Part shown: piece after piece, positions 7,940-18,000 of the stretch
How positions within the stretch are numbered: the first letter of the stretch is position 1
Layout of the letters: each line of letters opens with the position of its first letter
Virus record (IMG/VR): IMGVR_UViG_3300035698_010479
Span: 124,001-188,000 of that record
DNA from: a virus
Length of the DNA: 64,000 nt
Reading direction: 5' to 3' (one strand)
Notes under the pieces: model-generated
Databases searched by the model: none
Told to the model about the DNA's origin: nothing
Seen by the model: the letters and a program-made list of their open reading frames with translations, nothing else
Program-made: the position numbers and the translations under genes

Positions 7940-7968
7940 ATTATAATGTATATTATATATAATGTCAA
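7940..7968 (-). promoter_or_regulatory. Perfect sigma-70 promoter for the replication operon
   Basis: On the minus strand TTGACA (7968-7963) is followed after exactly 17 bases by TATAAT (7945-7940), a 12 of 12 consensus match with optimal spacing. Transcription should start near 7933 and run leftward into dnaN at 7896, leaving a leader of about 37 bases with an AAAGGAGT Shine-Dalgarno. The -35 box begins immediately after the stop codon (TAG, 7971-7969) of the last tail gene. The spacer holds a 12-base perfect palindrome (ATTATATATAAT, 7952-7963) that overlaps the end of the -35 box and could serve as an operator. It separates the tail region from the replication region. Confidence 0.88.
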
Positions 7969-10728
7969 CTATAAAATTAACTGTGGAGTAATATTACTTA
8001 GGATGTAGTTGTTATGATAAACATCTCCTTCACCTACTATAAAATAACTTGGTCTAAACGGTACCTCTAAGTAGTAGAAACCTAGTTCATTTGTAACGGT
8101 TGCCCCTAGTAAATCACCATTGGTTTGATCATATACTAAAATTAATGTACTTATCGCCTTGTTATATATAGTAGTATAGCCTCTTAAGAAGTAATTACTG
8201 AAGTCTATTAGGTTATCAGTTAAGCTAGCATTCATAAATTGAATAGTGTCTTCGGATACTTGCTTAGAAAAGAAAAAAATCTCAGATATTTTACCAATAA
8301 AACCTTGTTCTGGATCACCAAGTACTATAGGTAGTGTATTAACATTTACACCAGTAGAATTTCTATACAATATGTCTCGCTCAGAATTACCCAACAACGT
8401 GTTTAAGTCAGAAAATTCACTAGTTATACCAAACGTGTACGATGACCAATTACTAGACAAGGTGTATTCCCTTAAATCTAAACTATTAGAAAGCCCGTTA
8501 TGCCTATAATCCAGTGCTAATACATTATGTGCTTTTGACATTCGTCTGAAAAAGCAATTATTATACTTTACTACAAAGTTTGAAATATACACATAAGTTA
8601 AACCTGGTGTTTGTTTAAGACTATCAATCTCTATGCGTACATCTTGAAAACTTGTCATATTAAGTGTAGCAGCATTTACCCATACAGAATTATAAAGATA
8701 AGATATCTGCATGATAGTACCAGTTACCTTAACCTTTATACTTCCTGTAAAAAAATCAACTACCCCAGCAGTTAAACTCTTACCCCATAGTGCAGTATAG
8801 GTGCCACTGGTACATTGTTGCCAATACATACTGGTCAAATTATTAGAACGTAGAATACTATATAAATAATCCCTAGAGTTATCATCAAAAATAAATCTAA
8901 CAGCTATTCGCCAAAAATCACTTAGAGTACCCCCTGTTATATTAAAATCAAAAGAAAATTCAAATTCTTGGCCCAAGTAATAAGTTGTTCTAAGTCTAGA
9001 ATCACTAGCATCGGAAAATTTTAGTTTATCACCGTCCAAAAAAGCACCGCCTACAGGCATATACCAAAGATAACTATCGGGTAAACTACCAATAAGCCCA
9101 GAAAAAGTATCACTAAAACTATCCCTAGTTATTAAAGGTGTTTCTTGATGGTATAAAGTAGTAGTAGTTTCAGAATACAAACCTTTAGTCATAAATATAT
9201 TACCTGATGTTATTGTACCAAATAGTAATACCTGTGCTGTGTTAGTATAATCGTATCTGAAAGAATTACCTAGGTCAGCATAGCTAGTTAAACTGTTAAA
9301 TTTTATAGCATAACTACCTATATTATCTGAAGTAATAGATACATCACTTAAAAAACCAACTGGTGAATTTATATCCGCAGAGTTTACATAACCGAATGAA
9401 GGGTTAAAATGATGTACTGAGCTAAAAGAGCCTTTCCAAACATATTGTGATGGGGTACTAGGGGAGTCCAAAAATACTGAATCTACGCGTAACATATGAT
9501 CTTTGCTGTTCAAACTCCCACAGTATATGATTGTGTTATAAACAGAATCACCTTTAAAAATACAAAAACCACGCGTAGTAGTTAAGTCGTAAAAACCCTC
9601 TAGACCAAATTCAGCGAATACCTTTACACCACTAAAATTTATACCATCTAAGGATTTGCAAACTTTTAAAGTTGTACCCATAGCTACAGTACACGAAAAC
9701 CACATATAATAAATATCTTTTTCAAGATGTACTCGATGTATATCAATAAAATTATTAATAGACCCTACGTCTTCTGCACGTAATACTAAATTTGGGGTAG
9801 TCCAAACTTTACCATCTAACGATTCACTGTAAAATACACTATGTTTGTAAGTATTAGCAGCTCCTATACCAGTGAACCACATTTTGTATAGTGACCCTTC
9901 TTTACTTACTGAAGGAGATCTTTTACCTGATGAAGTACTATAGGCACCTGAGATATCCAAACCATCACATTTAGTAAAATTGTACCATAACTTACCATCA
10001 ATTGATTCACAATAGTATAATTGATGCAAATAAGAAGAGTTTGATTGATTACCTGAATACCACATTTTAAACAAACCATCTTCGTATATTACAGTACCAC
10101 CTGACTTATATTTAGAAGTTTCTACAGGTAGTGGATCAACACATATTGTAAAGTTAGAAAAACTATATAAGTCGTAAGATTCACAATAGTAAATAACCCC
10201 GTGCCAATACCCGCCTATAGGTGTTTGTGTTACGTACCACAGCATGTATAAATCACCAAGCTTAAGCAGTGTCATCGGTACACCACCATATAAGTCATAC
10301 TGAGTGTTAGAATCACTTGGAATCAGTGGGCTTATAGATAAATCTCCGGCTTCTGAAATAAATGATAAATTGGGTGTATGTTTTATATCATAGTAAAAAT
10401 AGAATATATTTACATACTTACTAGATATTTCAACAGGTCTAAACCAAAAAACTGCTTTAGCTGTAACGTGGTCCCACATATCTAGTTCAGCAAATAGTTG
10501 TATTTCTTCACCATTTACTAGTTGAGAAAAAGCTACCTTAGTTCTATTAGCATAGCTACTGCCAGCTACTGACATATAAGTAAATATATCACATATATCT
10601 TTTTTAGAGAATCCAGATATGTCTGATATCCTAAATAAAATAGGTACTAAGTCAATACTTTCACCAACTCTATCTTTAGGTATTGAAAATTGTAATCTCT
10701 TCGACCCACTCCAGCCAACTAGACTCAT
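7969..10728 (-). CDS. Tail fibre/adhesin with DUF2341-like and glycosidase-like beta-propeller domains
   Basis: A 919-residue tail protein. Residues 1-115 resemble a DUF2341 domain (an opening W, FSIPKD, FAELDMWDHVTAKAVFWF, IFYFYYD). Residues about 130-410 form a beta propeller whose blades repeat the pattern [LK]-x-MW[YF] then [IV]-x-Y-x-[ES]-S-x-DG-x-W (for example LFKMWYSGN, YYCESIDGKLW, LYKMWFTGIG, FYSESLDGKVW, IYYMWFSC), as in GH43/GH32-like five-bladed folds. LamG-like segments follow (about 480-860), and residues about 865-919 resemble a carboxypeptidase-regulatory-like module (TLILVYDQTNGDLLGA). It probably binds or trims a host surface polysaccharide. Catalytic acids cannot be assigned by eye, so enzyme activity is uncertain. 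Its ATG overlaps the upstream stop (ATGA). Confidence 0.7.
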   Translation of the reverse strand: MSLVGWSGSKRLQFSIPKDRVGESIDLVPILFRISDISGFSKKDICDIFTYMSVAGSSYANRTKVAFSQLVNGEEIQLFAELDMWDHVTAKAVFWFRPVEISSKYVNIFYFYYDIKHTPNLSFISEAGDLSISPLIPSDSNTQYDLYGGVPMTLLKLGDLYMLWYVTQTPIGGYWHGVIYYCESYDLYSFSNFTICVDPLPVETSKYKSGGTVIYEDGLFKMWYSGNQSNSSYLHQLYYCESIDGKLWYNFTKCDGLDISGAYSTSSGKRSPSVSKEGSLYKMWFTGIGAANTYKHSVFYSESLDGKVWTTPNLVLRAEDVGSINNFIDIHRVHLEKDIYYMWFSCTVAMGTTLKVCKSLDGINFSGVKVFAEFGLEGFYDLTTTRGFCIFKGDSVYNTIIYCGSLNSKDHMLRVDSVFLDSPSTPSQYVWKGSFSSVHHFNPSFGYVNSADINSPVGFLSDVSITSDNIGSYAIKFNSLTSYADLGNSFRYDYTNTAQVLLFGTITSGNIFMTKGLYSETTTTLYHQETPLITRDSFSDTFSGLIGSLPDSYLWYMPVGGAFLDGDKLKFSDASDSRLRTTYYLGQEFEFSFDFNITGGTLSDFWRIAVRFIFDDNSRDYLYSILRSNNLTSMYWQQCTSGTYTALWGKSLTAGVVDFFTGSIKVKVTGTIMQISYLYNSVWVNAATLNMTSFQDVRIEIDSLKQTPGLTYVYISNFVVKYNNCFFRRMSKAHNVLALDYRHNGLSNSLDLREYTLSSNWSSYTFGITSEFSDLNTLLGNSERDILYRNSTGVNVNTLPIVLGDPEQGFIGKISEIFFFSKQVSEDTIQFMNASLTDNLIDFSNYFLRGYTTIYNKAISTLILVYDQTNGDLLGATVTNELGFYYLEVPFRPSYFIVGEGDVYHNNYILSNITPQLIL

Positions 10729-11111
10729 ATATCATCTCCTGTAATCGGTGAAGGTACCAATCTTTTAACTATAAGATGGTTGTATTCTATGTTATCCGAT
10801 AGTACTACAATAAAACACGTACCGCTGGTAGTAACAGGTAAAACAAAATTACCAGTCAACACATCTGATGTGCAACTACCCACCATTCTATATGTACTAC
10901 TATCATACGCGTATATTTGAGATTCTTTCGGTAAGGTTAATTCACTGACATTGCCGCTAAAATAATAATATTTAGGCGTGTAGTATACTTTTTTTGTATA
11001 TTTATGCAGTACTTCTACACTAAAACTTGCTATCTTTATTGAGTTAGCATCAATATTAGGAGTACTTTCTAGTATTTCTAAAGTATAATTTGCTATTCTA
11101 AGATCAGTCAT
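10725..11111 (-). CDS. Small tail protein with carboxypeptidase-regulatory-like module
   Basis: A 128-residue protein. The second half, about residues 58-120, has the pattern SQIYAYDSSTYRMVGSCTSD ... GNFVLPV ... TCFIVVLSD ... YNHLIVKRLVP. This matches the short beta-sandwich found in many phage tail and fibre proteins, in which a residue pair such as [RA]-x-Y is followed by G-x-x-x-S-D and ends in [DK]-R-[VL]-x-P. The N-terminal half is unassigned and beta-rich. It sits 2 bases after the 550-residue tail protein and overlaps the 919-residue fibre by 4 bases (ATGA). Its likely role is as a structural adaptor or tip protein of the fibre complex. Confidence 0.6.
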   Translation of the reverse strand: MTDLRIANYTLEILESTPNIDANSIKIASFSVEVLHKYTKKVYYTPKYYYFSGNVSELTLPKESQIYAYDSSTYRMVGSCTSDVLTGNFVLPVTTSGTCFIVVLSDNIEYNHLIVKRLVPSPITGDDI

Positions 11112-11113
11112 GA

Positions 11114-12766
11114 TTAACCAGATATAGTAGTAAAACCAAATTCATGGGTATTTAAAAAGATATCTTGCCACTGTTCTGTATTACCTGGAGTACTTTCGTA
11201 AATAAATGATAAATTTTTATAATTTATACTTGGAAGTAATCCTGATGTATTATATACACTGCCGCCACTTACTACAGTCGCAGCTAATTTAAAATTAACA
11301 TCTAGGTCTCTTTTAGCTATAACATTCGCACTAATTGCAAGTATATTAGGTATATTAAATGTAGTGGTAAAATCGTAACTATCTGAGCTACCTATTGTAG
11401 AGGAATATATATATTTATTACCAGCTTCTTCTGGTAATTGCCAAGATACAAAAAATTTTGGTGAATTAATATGGTACGGATCATTATTAGCTTCATATGC
11501 GGAATAGCCTAGGCTAATATATGCTACAGTAGTCTCTTTGTAATATATATTTATAATAGCTAATATACTATTACTTGTAGCTTGCCAATTAGGTAAGTCT
11601 ACTAATTCCTGCACTAAATTTTTAATATCTCTATAAGCTAAATTATCACCTTGTTTTAGATAAGTTTTATTAAATGTTGGTGTCCTAGAAGACAAATCAG
11701 TATAAGAAGTTACCTGTGCTGCGGGTGTGCCTGAAAGTTGCAAAAAAAGTAATTGTTCATTTGTACTTGGTTGTTCTGGTATATGTAACTGATTCAATAT
11801 TAAATAAGCACTTATTATTTTGGCATTTTTTGGGATGTTAATATTTGAAAATCTAAACCAAAAATAATTATTTTTAGTGTTAATATCCATGTACAATGCT
11901 GTATTACCTGGTACGGTAACACTAGTATTATTAAACAACCATAATACAGTAGAGGTAGTTGACCGCATGTAACTACCATCATCTAACCCATCATATTCGT
12001 AATAAATTCCACTATATGTGGTGGTATTCAATGGGTAAGTACCATTGAGTATTATTTCAGAATTAACACTTCCTGAATAAGTAGTTTCTGGTACAAATTG
12101 TTGTAAACTTCCAGTAGTAGCAACATTGAGAGTAGAAATAGTACAATTACCTAAAAAAGCATTATTTATACTACCAAGTGTATTTAATATGTATAAATCT
12201 TCAATATATAAAAAACTGCCAGGTGTTGAAGAACTATCTTTTTTACCAAATTTAATATTATTTACCGTATAAGGTGCTGTTGTAGCAGTAGATATATCAC
12301 TGATAGTAAATACACTACTATCGTCAATACGTATGAAAAAATTGCCACCAGTATTACTAAATTTAACTTTTATTTCTAAGTAACTCCATTTGTTTAATAC
12401 AAATATTTTATTAATACCGTAATTACTATATACACTACCGGAATACCAATGTAATCCAGTAGGTGTTACAACTAGTCTGCATTGTTCGATATCATCATAA
12501 CAAAATGCTACATAAAAATGATCTGGAACATCCAATATACGAACGTACGCAAAACCAATAATAAGCTCATCGTAGTAGTTATGTAAAGACTTCTGTAAGT
12601 AATCACCTGAAATATAAGATGGTATACAATTAGCAGCTAGTACATTACCACCATTTCTACCTAAATGGCCCTCTTTTATAAAAAAGCCACAATTAGCCGT
12701 ACGTTCTTCCCACTTCAACGGTAAATGTAAATAATTTTTAAAACTATCAAAAAATAAAATGCTCAT
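11114..12766 (-). CDS. Tail fibre protein with LamG-like and DNRLRE-like domains
   Basis: A 550-residue protein. The N-terminus (about 1-200) reads as a concanavalin/LamG-like jelly roll common in phage tails: FFDSFKNYLHLPLKWE, then FAYVRILDVPDHFYVAF, WSYLEIKVKFSNTGGNFFIR and a closing FLYIEDLYILNT. The centre (about 255-450) has the layout of a DNRLRE/TGF-propeptide-like module (FWFRFSNINIPKNAKIISAY, then LVQELVDLPNW, then FFVSW). The remaining 100 residues are beta-rich and unassigned. Carbohydrate or receptor binding is the usual role. It lies 3 bases after the DLxAxI repeat protein and 2 bases before the next gene, so all are co-transcribed. Confidence 0.65.
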   Translation of the reverse strand: MSILFFDSFKNYLHLPLKWEERTANCGFFIKEGHLGRNGGNVLAANCIPSYISGDYLQKSLHNYYDELIIGFAYVRILDVPDHFYVAFCYDDIEQCRLVVTPTGLHWYSGSVYSNYGINKIFVLNKWSYLEIKVKFSNTGGNFFIRIDDSSVFTISDISTATTAPYTVNNIKFGKKDSSSTPGSFLYIEDLYILNTLGSINNAFLGNCTISTLNVATTGSLQQFVPETTYSGSVNSEIILNGTYPLNTTTYSGIYYEYDGLDDGSYMRSTTSTVLWLFNNTSVTVPGNTALYMDINTKNNYFWFRFSNINIPKNAKIISAYLILNQLHIPEQPSTNEQLLFLQLSGTPAAQVTSYTDLSSRTPTFNKTYLKQGDNLAYRDIKNLVQELVDLPNWQATSNSILAIINIYYKETTVAYISLGYSAYEANNDPYHINSPKFFVSWQLPEEAGNKYIYSSTIGSSDSYDFTTTFNIPNILAISANVIAKRDLDVNFKLAATVVSGGSVYNTSGLLPSINYKNLSFIYESTPGNTEQWQDIFLNTHEFGFTTISG

Positions 12767-12769
12767 AGA

Positions 12770-14938
12770 TTATTCCTTCCAAAAATCTTCTGCTTGAATA
12801 TGTGACCAATTCATATTATTATATGAACCTGGCGGCACATAAGTAAGGTGCTTAAACTTAAGATGTACATCTGTAGGTAATGGTGGTTCATAAGCTTTTC
12901 CTACTATTATGGTAGTTAGATTATTGCTACTATTAATCCTTTTAGGCGTAATAGATGCTGATAAACTCTTAAAATTATTAAGTACACCTGTTATAGTGGC
13001 TTTACATGATATGGACCAGTGCTTAACTTTATGAACAGTTATATAGGCATTCAAATCATTTGATGGATATGTAGTAGCTGATATATACGCCTCTAGGTTG
13101 GTATGCCTGCTGACGGATACTCTATCAATTAAATCATTGAGTGCTTGGTCAAATGTATCATAGTTTTTTATGTTGAAAATAAATAGCTTTTTGACTTTTA
13201 TCCTTGAATATAGTTTATTAGGATCGTTTGAAAAACCAGATACCTGCACTTTCCAAGTTCTTTTTCTATCAACCTTATAGACTTTATTTTCTTGTGGCAC
13301 AAAGAAAAAATGATAGTCTTCTTCGGAATTTGTAAAAAACATCATCTCAACGAATCGTCTCCAGTATTCTTCAAATCTATCTAAATTTACTACAACCTCT
13401 AAAGTTTTAGGATTGACCCAAGTAGGTACAGTAGTAAAGTTAGCTAACGGTTTTGCAATTATTGATGCACTTAAGTCTTTAGAATATAAAATACCAGTAA
13501 TAGTTGCTTTTAAAATATTAGTTGCCTTAGACCCTAATAACATAAACGTGTCAAATACTTTATGAGTGTTTGGTTTAAGGTTACTAGTAATATTTAAGGT
13601 AACATATGGTTGTGTTGCTTCATAAATATTTCCCACACAACTTATATAGTTAGTTTGTACATGGTTTACTACGTTTATATACGCGGATAAATCTAACACA
13701 TTATCAGCCCCGCCTGCGTACCAGCCTATAATAAAGGCCCCCAGGTCTAATCTTTTAATTGTATATAGATGGGCAGCTAAATTCACATAACTTGATTGAA
13801 GACAGTTGTAATTAATTACTGCTCTCAAATCCTTATGTTCTAAAAGTGATATAGATATGATTCTCTTTATATTAATAGTTTTTGGTACTATTTCAGCTTT
13901 TAGATCTAGATATTTACCGGTGGCATTTATATAAGCAAGAAAAAAAGACGACCCTATAGCATTTATATAGGCATTTAAATCTTGTGTATCAAGACCTATT
14001 ATACTAGCATATAAATCATATGACATATTTTGCGCCTGCATACCGTAAATATAAGCAGGCATATCTTTAGGTTTTACAGCGTTAATATTGGCTGGTAGGT
14101 CGTAAGGCTGATAACCAACTATTGTTATAGCACTTAAGTTAGCTGCAGCGTAGCCATGTAAATGGGCACTTAAATCTACAGGAGTAACACATTTAAGGTA
14201 TGCATTTAAATTTTTATATATTTTAAACGCTCCAGCGAATATAGTGGCTTTCAAATCATATACTGAAAAGGAGTGAATAAAAGCAGCTAAATCACTTATT
14301 TGCCATCCAATAATAGTAGACTTGATATCTGACTTGCTCTTAAATGTAATTTTACCAAAATTTACAGCTAAGTCTGAAGATCCTTTAAATAATACGCCAG
14401 AAATAAATGAGCTTAAATCCCTCAACTCAATGATATTTAGTAGTGCCTGTAGGTTCACCGCTGGAATGGTCTGTAATAAAGAAGATATATCATTATAATT
14501 ACTATATAAAACTTTAATTGCTGCTGGCAAATCATAAAATAAATCGGTTTCACCAAAAATGTCTGCGTGTAAATCAATAAAACCAGAAAGATTAAACCTA
14601 CCACAAGTTATAAAAGAACCTAAATCTCGTATGCCTCCAAAAACGCATGGCAGTTCCAGCACTTGTATACCATTATTACTATAACCTACAACCACTTTTT
14701 TACATGTTTTTACGTAGGTGTATGTTGAATCCTGAAATAAAGGCCATACCTCTACGGATGCTTCCAGATCCTGAGTACCATGATAGTAGAATTTAAGTAC
14801 AGATATAGCGGCTTGTAAATCACTAGTACTAAGTGCATTAGCTAAAAAATCAATATTAACAAAATCCGGGGAAGTGTAGCCTTCATCTGTAAAATTAAAT
14901 AATACACTACTACCTTTAGGTGGGCGATAACTAGACAT
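12770..14938 (-). CDS. DLxAxI repeat protein of the tail (unrecognised family)
   Basis: A 722-residue protein built largely from degenerate repeats of about 15-35 residues with the core [DN]-L-x-A-x-[ILV]-x-[GA], for example ISDLAAFIHSF, VYDLKATIFAG, YKNLNAYLKC, PVDLSAHLHGY, PYDLPANINAV, PKDMPAYIYGM, TQDLNAYINAIG. The main block covers about residues 100-500, and a second block follows from about 610 (TNLEAYISA, NDLNAYITV, KSLSASITP). Between them, about residues 505-605, is a non-repeat domain (RFEEYWRRFVEMMFFTN, DYHFFFVPQENKVYKVDRKR). Alternating L and I at fixed spacing suggests a beta-solenoid stalk. It is not a family I can name. Context in the fibre block makes it a tail or baseplate structural protein. 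Confidence 0.75.
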   Translation of the reverse strand: MSSYRPPKGSSVLFNFTDEGYTSPDFVNIDFLANALSTSDLQAAISVLKFYYHGTQDLEASVEVWPLFQDSTYTYVKTCKKVVVGYSNNGIQVLELPCVFGGIRDLGSFITCGRFNLSGFIDLHADIFGETDLFYDLPAAIKVLYSNYNDISSLLQTIPAVNLQALLNIIELRDLSSFISGVLFKGSSDLAVNFGKITFKSKSDIKSTIIGWQISDLAAFIHSFSVYDLKATIFAGAFKIYKNLNAYLKCVTPVDLSAHLHGYAAANLSAITIVGYQPYDLPANINAVKPKDMPAYIYGMQAQNMSYDLYASIIGLDTQDLNAYINAIGSSFFLAYINATGKYLDLKAEIVPKTINIKRIISISLLEHKDLRAVINYNCLQSSYVNLAAHLYTIKRLDLGAFIIGWYAGGADNVLDLSAYINVVNHVQTNYISCVGNIYEATQPYVTLNITSNLKPNTHKVFDTFMLLGSKATNILKATITGILYSKDLSASIIAKPLANFTTVPTWVNPKTLEVVVNLDRFEEYWRRFVEMMFFTNSEEDYHFFFVPQENKVYKVDRKRTWKVQVSGFSNDPNKLYSRIKVKKLFIFNIKNYDTFDQALNDLIDRVSVSRHTNLEAYISATTYPSNDLNAYITVHKVKHWSISCKATITGVLNNFKSLSASITPKRINSSNNLTTIIVGKAYEPPLPTDVHLKFKHLTYVPPGSYNNMNWSHIQAEDFWKE
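13450..14610 (-). repeat. Degenerate DLxAxI protein repeats (more than 15 copies)
   Basis: This is the main repeat block of the 722-residue tail protein. Copies are visible at protein level as [DN]L-x-[AS]-x-[ILV]. Spacing is commonly 14-17 residues, with some doubled intervals. The DNA repeats have diverged: they show on the + strand as recurring gcatttaaatc / gcacttaaatc type words rather than exact copies. Boundaries are approximate. Confidence 0.65.
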
Positions 14939-14999
14939 TAGTTATACCTTTGTCTGGATAATTACCTAAGTTTTTAATACTATGTGTATAAATGTTCAT
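14931..14999 (-). CDS. Possible 22-residue leader peptide before the repeat protein
   Basis: An ATG at 14997-14999 opens a 22-codon frame, encoding MNIYTHSIKNLGNYPDKGIT plus two residues. It ends with TAG at 14931-14933, overlapping the start of the 722-residue gene by 8 bases. A GAGG Shine-Dalgarno stands 9 bases upstream. It fills most of the roughly 108-base gap between two large fibre genes, otherwise one of the few sizeable gaps in this block. It may act by translational coupling. Chance occurrence is quite possible for so short a frame. Confidence 0.35.
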   Translation of the reverse strand: MNIYTHSIKNLGNYPDKGITNV

Positions 15000-15046
15000 C
15001 TATATAAACCTCATATACTTAAATTAAATATTAAAAACTAAATAGT

Positions 15047-18000
15047 TTATTGCTCATCCCACCAAACTTTAATTCGTGTATCTAATTGCGTAAAACCTGC
15101 TCCGGTAGGAATGTTAGACCGGATAAAAAATGGTTTACTTTGTTGTGGATGTATATCAGGTATCTCAATAGCTGGGGCCATTATTATCCTAGTAACAGTT
15201 GGTGTAGAAATACCATCAAAATTCCATAATGTAAGTTTTACTTGGTGATATTTATTTTTAGTTAAAAAATAACCATCCTTATCTACCTCTTTCCAAGGTA
15301 AAGACAGCTGCCCACTGCCCCATAAACTCTCGTAACTCTGAGGTATTAATTTAGGCCCTTGTAGATCAAGTTGTTGATTTTCCAACGTATATGAAAATAG
15401 ATTTGGGGGAAAACAATCTGTATAACTAGATAATCCAAAGTAATCAGTATAAAACTTAGTCCAACTAACAGCACCACTTTTTAAAGGTATATATTTAACC
15501 CTTTTTAATGTGGATGAATATACAAGTACACCAAGCTCTGCACCGCTTAAGTAATCGTTATTACTTAAACCAGTAACAGTCATAGTTAGACTCCCTTCTT
15601 TGTCGTAATGGCAAACCCTTTGATTGTTAGCTGTATCTAAAGTGTAAAAGCCCCCCATTAAATCAGGTGATATAATTGTAAATGAATAACTAACTGGGAC
15701 TGTAATAAGTAGTTCGCCTGAGGAGCTATATTTTTTTATGGTTTTTTTATACACTAAATCCAGATGGTCTATAACCCAACAACTATTTTCATTCGATATA
15801 GCTATCTCGAATGGAGCTGCTATGGCAACTGTTGATACAACCTCCCCAGCTGCGTTTAAATGTACTAAAGATTTAGCTATATTATTAGTATACCAAACAC
15901 CATCTGAAATAAAATCCACGGCTAGGCCACACAAACCGGCAAGAGAAACTTCCACTATCAAATTAAATGTGCTATCAAAATGTCTTATATAGTTTAGTGT
16001 GTTGTCGTATGACCAAAAGCCTCCTGAAAAGTCAAAACCACAGTATTTAGTATTACCAAAATATGATGTTATATTTAAATTTTTAGCTGTATAAACTATG
16101 CTATTATAATCATAAATCAGCGCATATGAACCGACTGTAGAAGTATAGTATGTCATTATATAAAGTTGTTTTCCATTACGTTTATTAACTGATGAAGCAT
16201 GTAAACTTATAGAAGATGCAAAACTTACTGTTGTTTGGGTAGTAGTACTAGTTGAACTAGTGCAATCAAAATTAGTCATAGCATAGTAAGTATGAGTTGT
16301 GGCGCGCATAAGCCAAGACATCATAACTACCGGTACTGGACTAATATCACTGCTTCTAACCTCTATAACACCGTCTTGCAGGTCCTTATACTTACTAACA
16401 TTTGTTTTTCCTATTGTAGATATTGTGTCAACTTTAAAATAACTAGCTTTATTAGAATAAGGTAATGATAAAATTGGTGTGATGTAATTACCACTTATAT
16501 GAAGTAAATTAGGTATGTTATTGTTTAAAACTTGTGGTAAGTTATAACCGAAGAACGCATATTCATTAGTAAAACCACTAAGTACAATCAGAGATACATC
16601 TGCTTCCAGGCTTAAAGGAGCAAACGCATGGATCTTGTTTACTACGCCCGTTTTTGTTAAAATATTTACAGGTAGTGTTGCGACTATATCTGTATTTAGA
16701 TTGTAACTATATATTTTCCCATTATATTCAGCTGCCTGAAAATATAATTTTTCATTGAAACAACTTATATGTATATCTGAGTAAGTAAGTGATATACGAG
16801 CGCCATAATTAAAATATTGATTTGTCCATGTATTTGTGGCTATATCATACATTTCTAAGTAATAATTGTTAGCTGCACTTAAGGTCCAGCAACTATGACT
16901 AAGTACATATATACGATTACGTATGTCATCATGAACAAGTGTATTCAAGTTTTGGCTTGTCTGTACCTGAAAAAAAGCATTATCCATTACAGTTAATACG
17001 CCTGTAGTAGTATTTATTTTTGCGAATTGTCTGGCACTATCATTTTGGTATATACCATGATTTTTCAACCATATATTACCATTAAAATCAGCAACCATAA
17101 AATAATCATAGATACTTAAGTACAAGGCCACGAATGTAGTAAATGTGGTTAGATTAGCTAAAGCACCTGTAGTAGAATGCCTTAGTATAGTACGAGTTGT
17201 ATCACTACCTGGAATAAGTGCCATAAAATATACATAAGCATTATCACAACACATACTAAAAGTTGTTACATCCCAAAGAGTACTTACAAGATCTCCCCTA
17301 AAAGCCCAAACATTAGTTTGTACGTTATAGCACCATAATTTAACAACGGAACTTTGCGCTACGGTACCTTCCCAAAAAGCTACATAAAGTTTATTATTAA
17401 CTTTATCATAGGCGGTAGATTTTTTAAGACCGAAAGGTTTACTTGGGTATGTACAAGAAACATTTGGTAGCACACCAATATAATCTGGTTCTAAATTCTC
17501 ATAAGGAGTTGTTTTAGATATAACTAACGAGGCTCCATCTGATGTGCCAATGACCTTCGTATTATTATGTGTACCCCTAGACCACATAGTTTTTATAATA
17601 TCACCATCCATAATATTATAAAATGGACCTGTTTGATTTGCTGAAATATCTATATAAGCATCCCCTGGTTGCCCAGTATAATCCACACATACATAAGCAT
17701 TTGCTGGTTTATCATTAGAACTATTATTGTATATATCTAATGCTTGTAGTTCACCATAAGAACCTTCAGGTGTGTCGTTTATAAATGCGTCTGTAACACT
17801 ACCATCCTGGCCAAAAGCTATTATATTATCATTATTGAGTACCTGTAGCTCATGTAATAATATGTCTGTACCACTAACTACACATCGTACATATCTTGGT
17901 GCACTTGGGTTAGGTACTGTACCAATATAAGATGTTGCGGATACACTTTCGGTGCAAATTGTAAATTCTTCTTCGTATATATTTTTGTAAAAAAAAGAAA

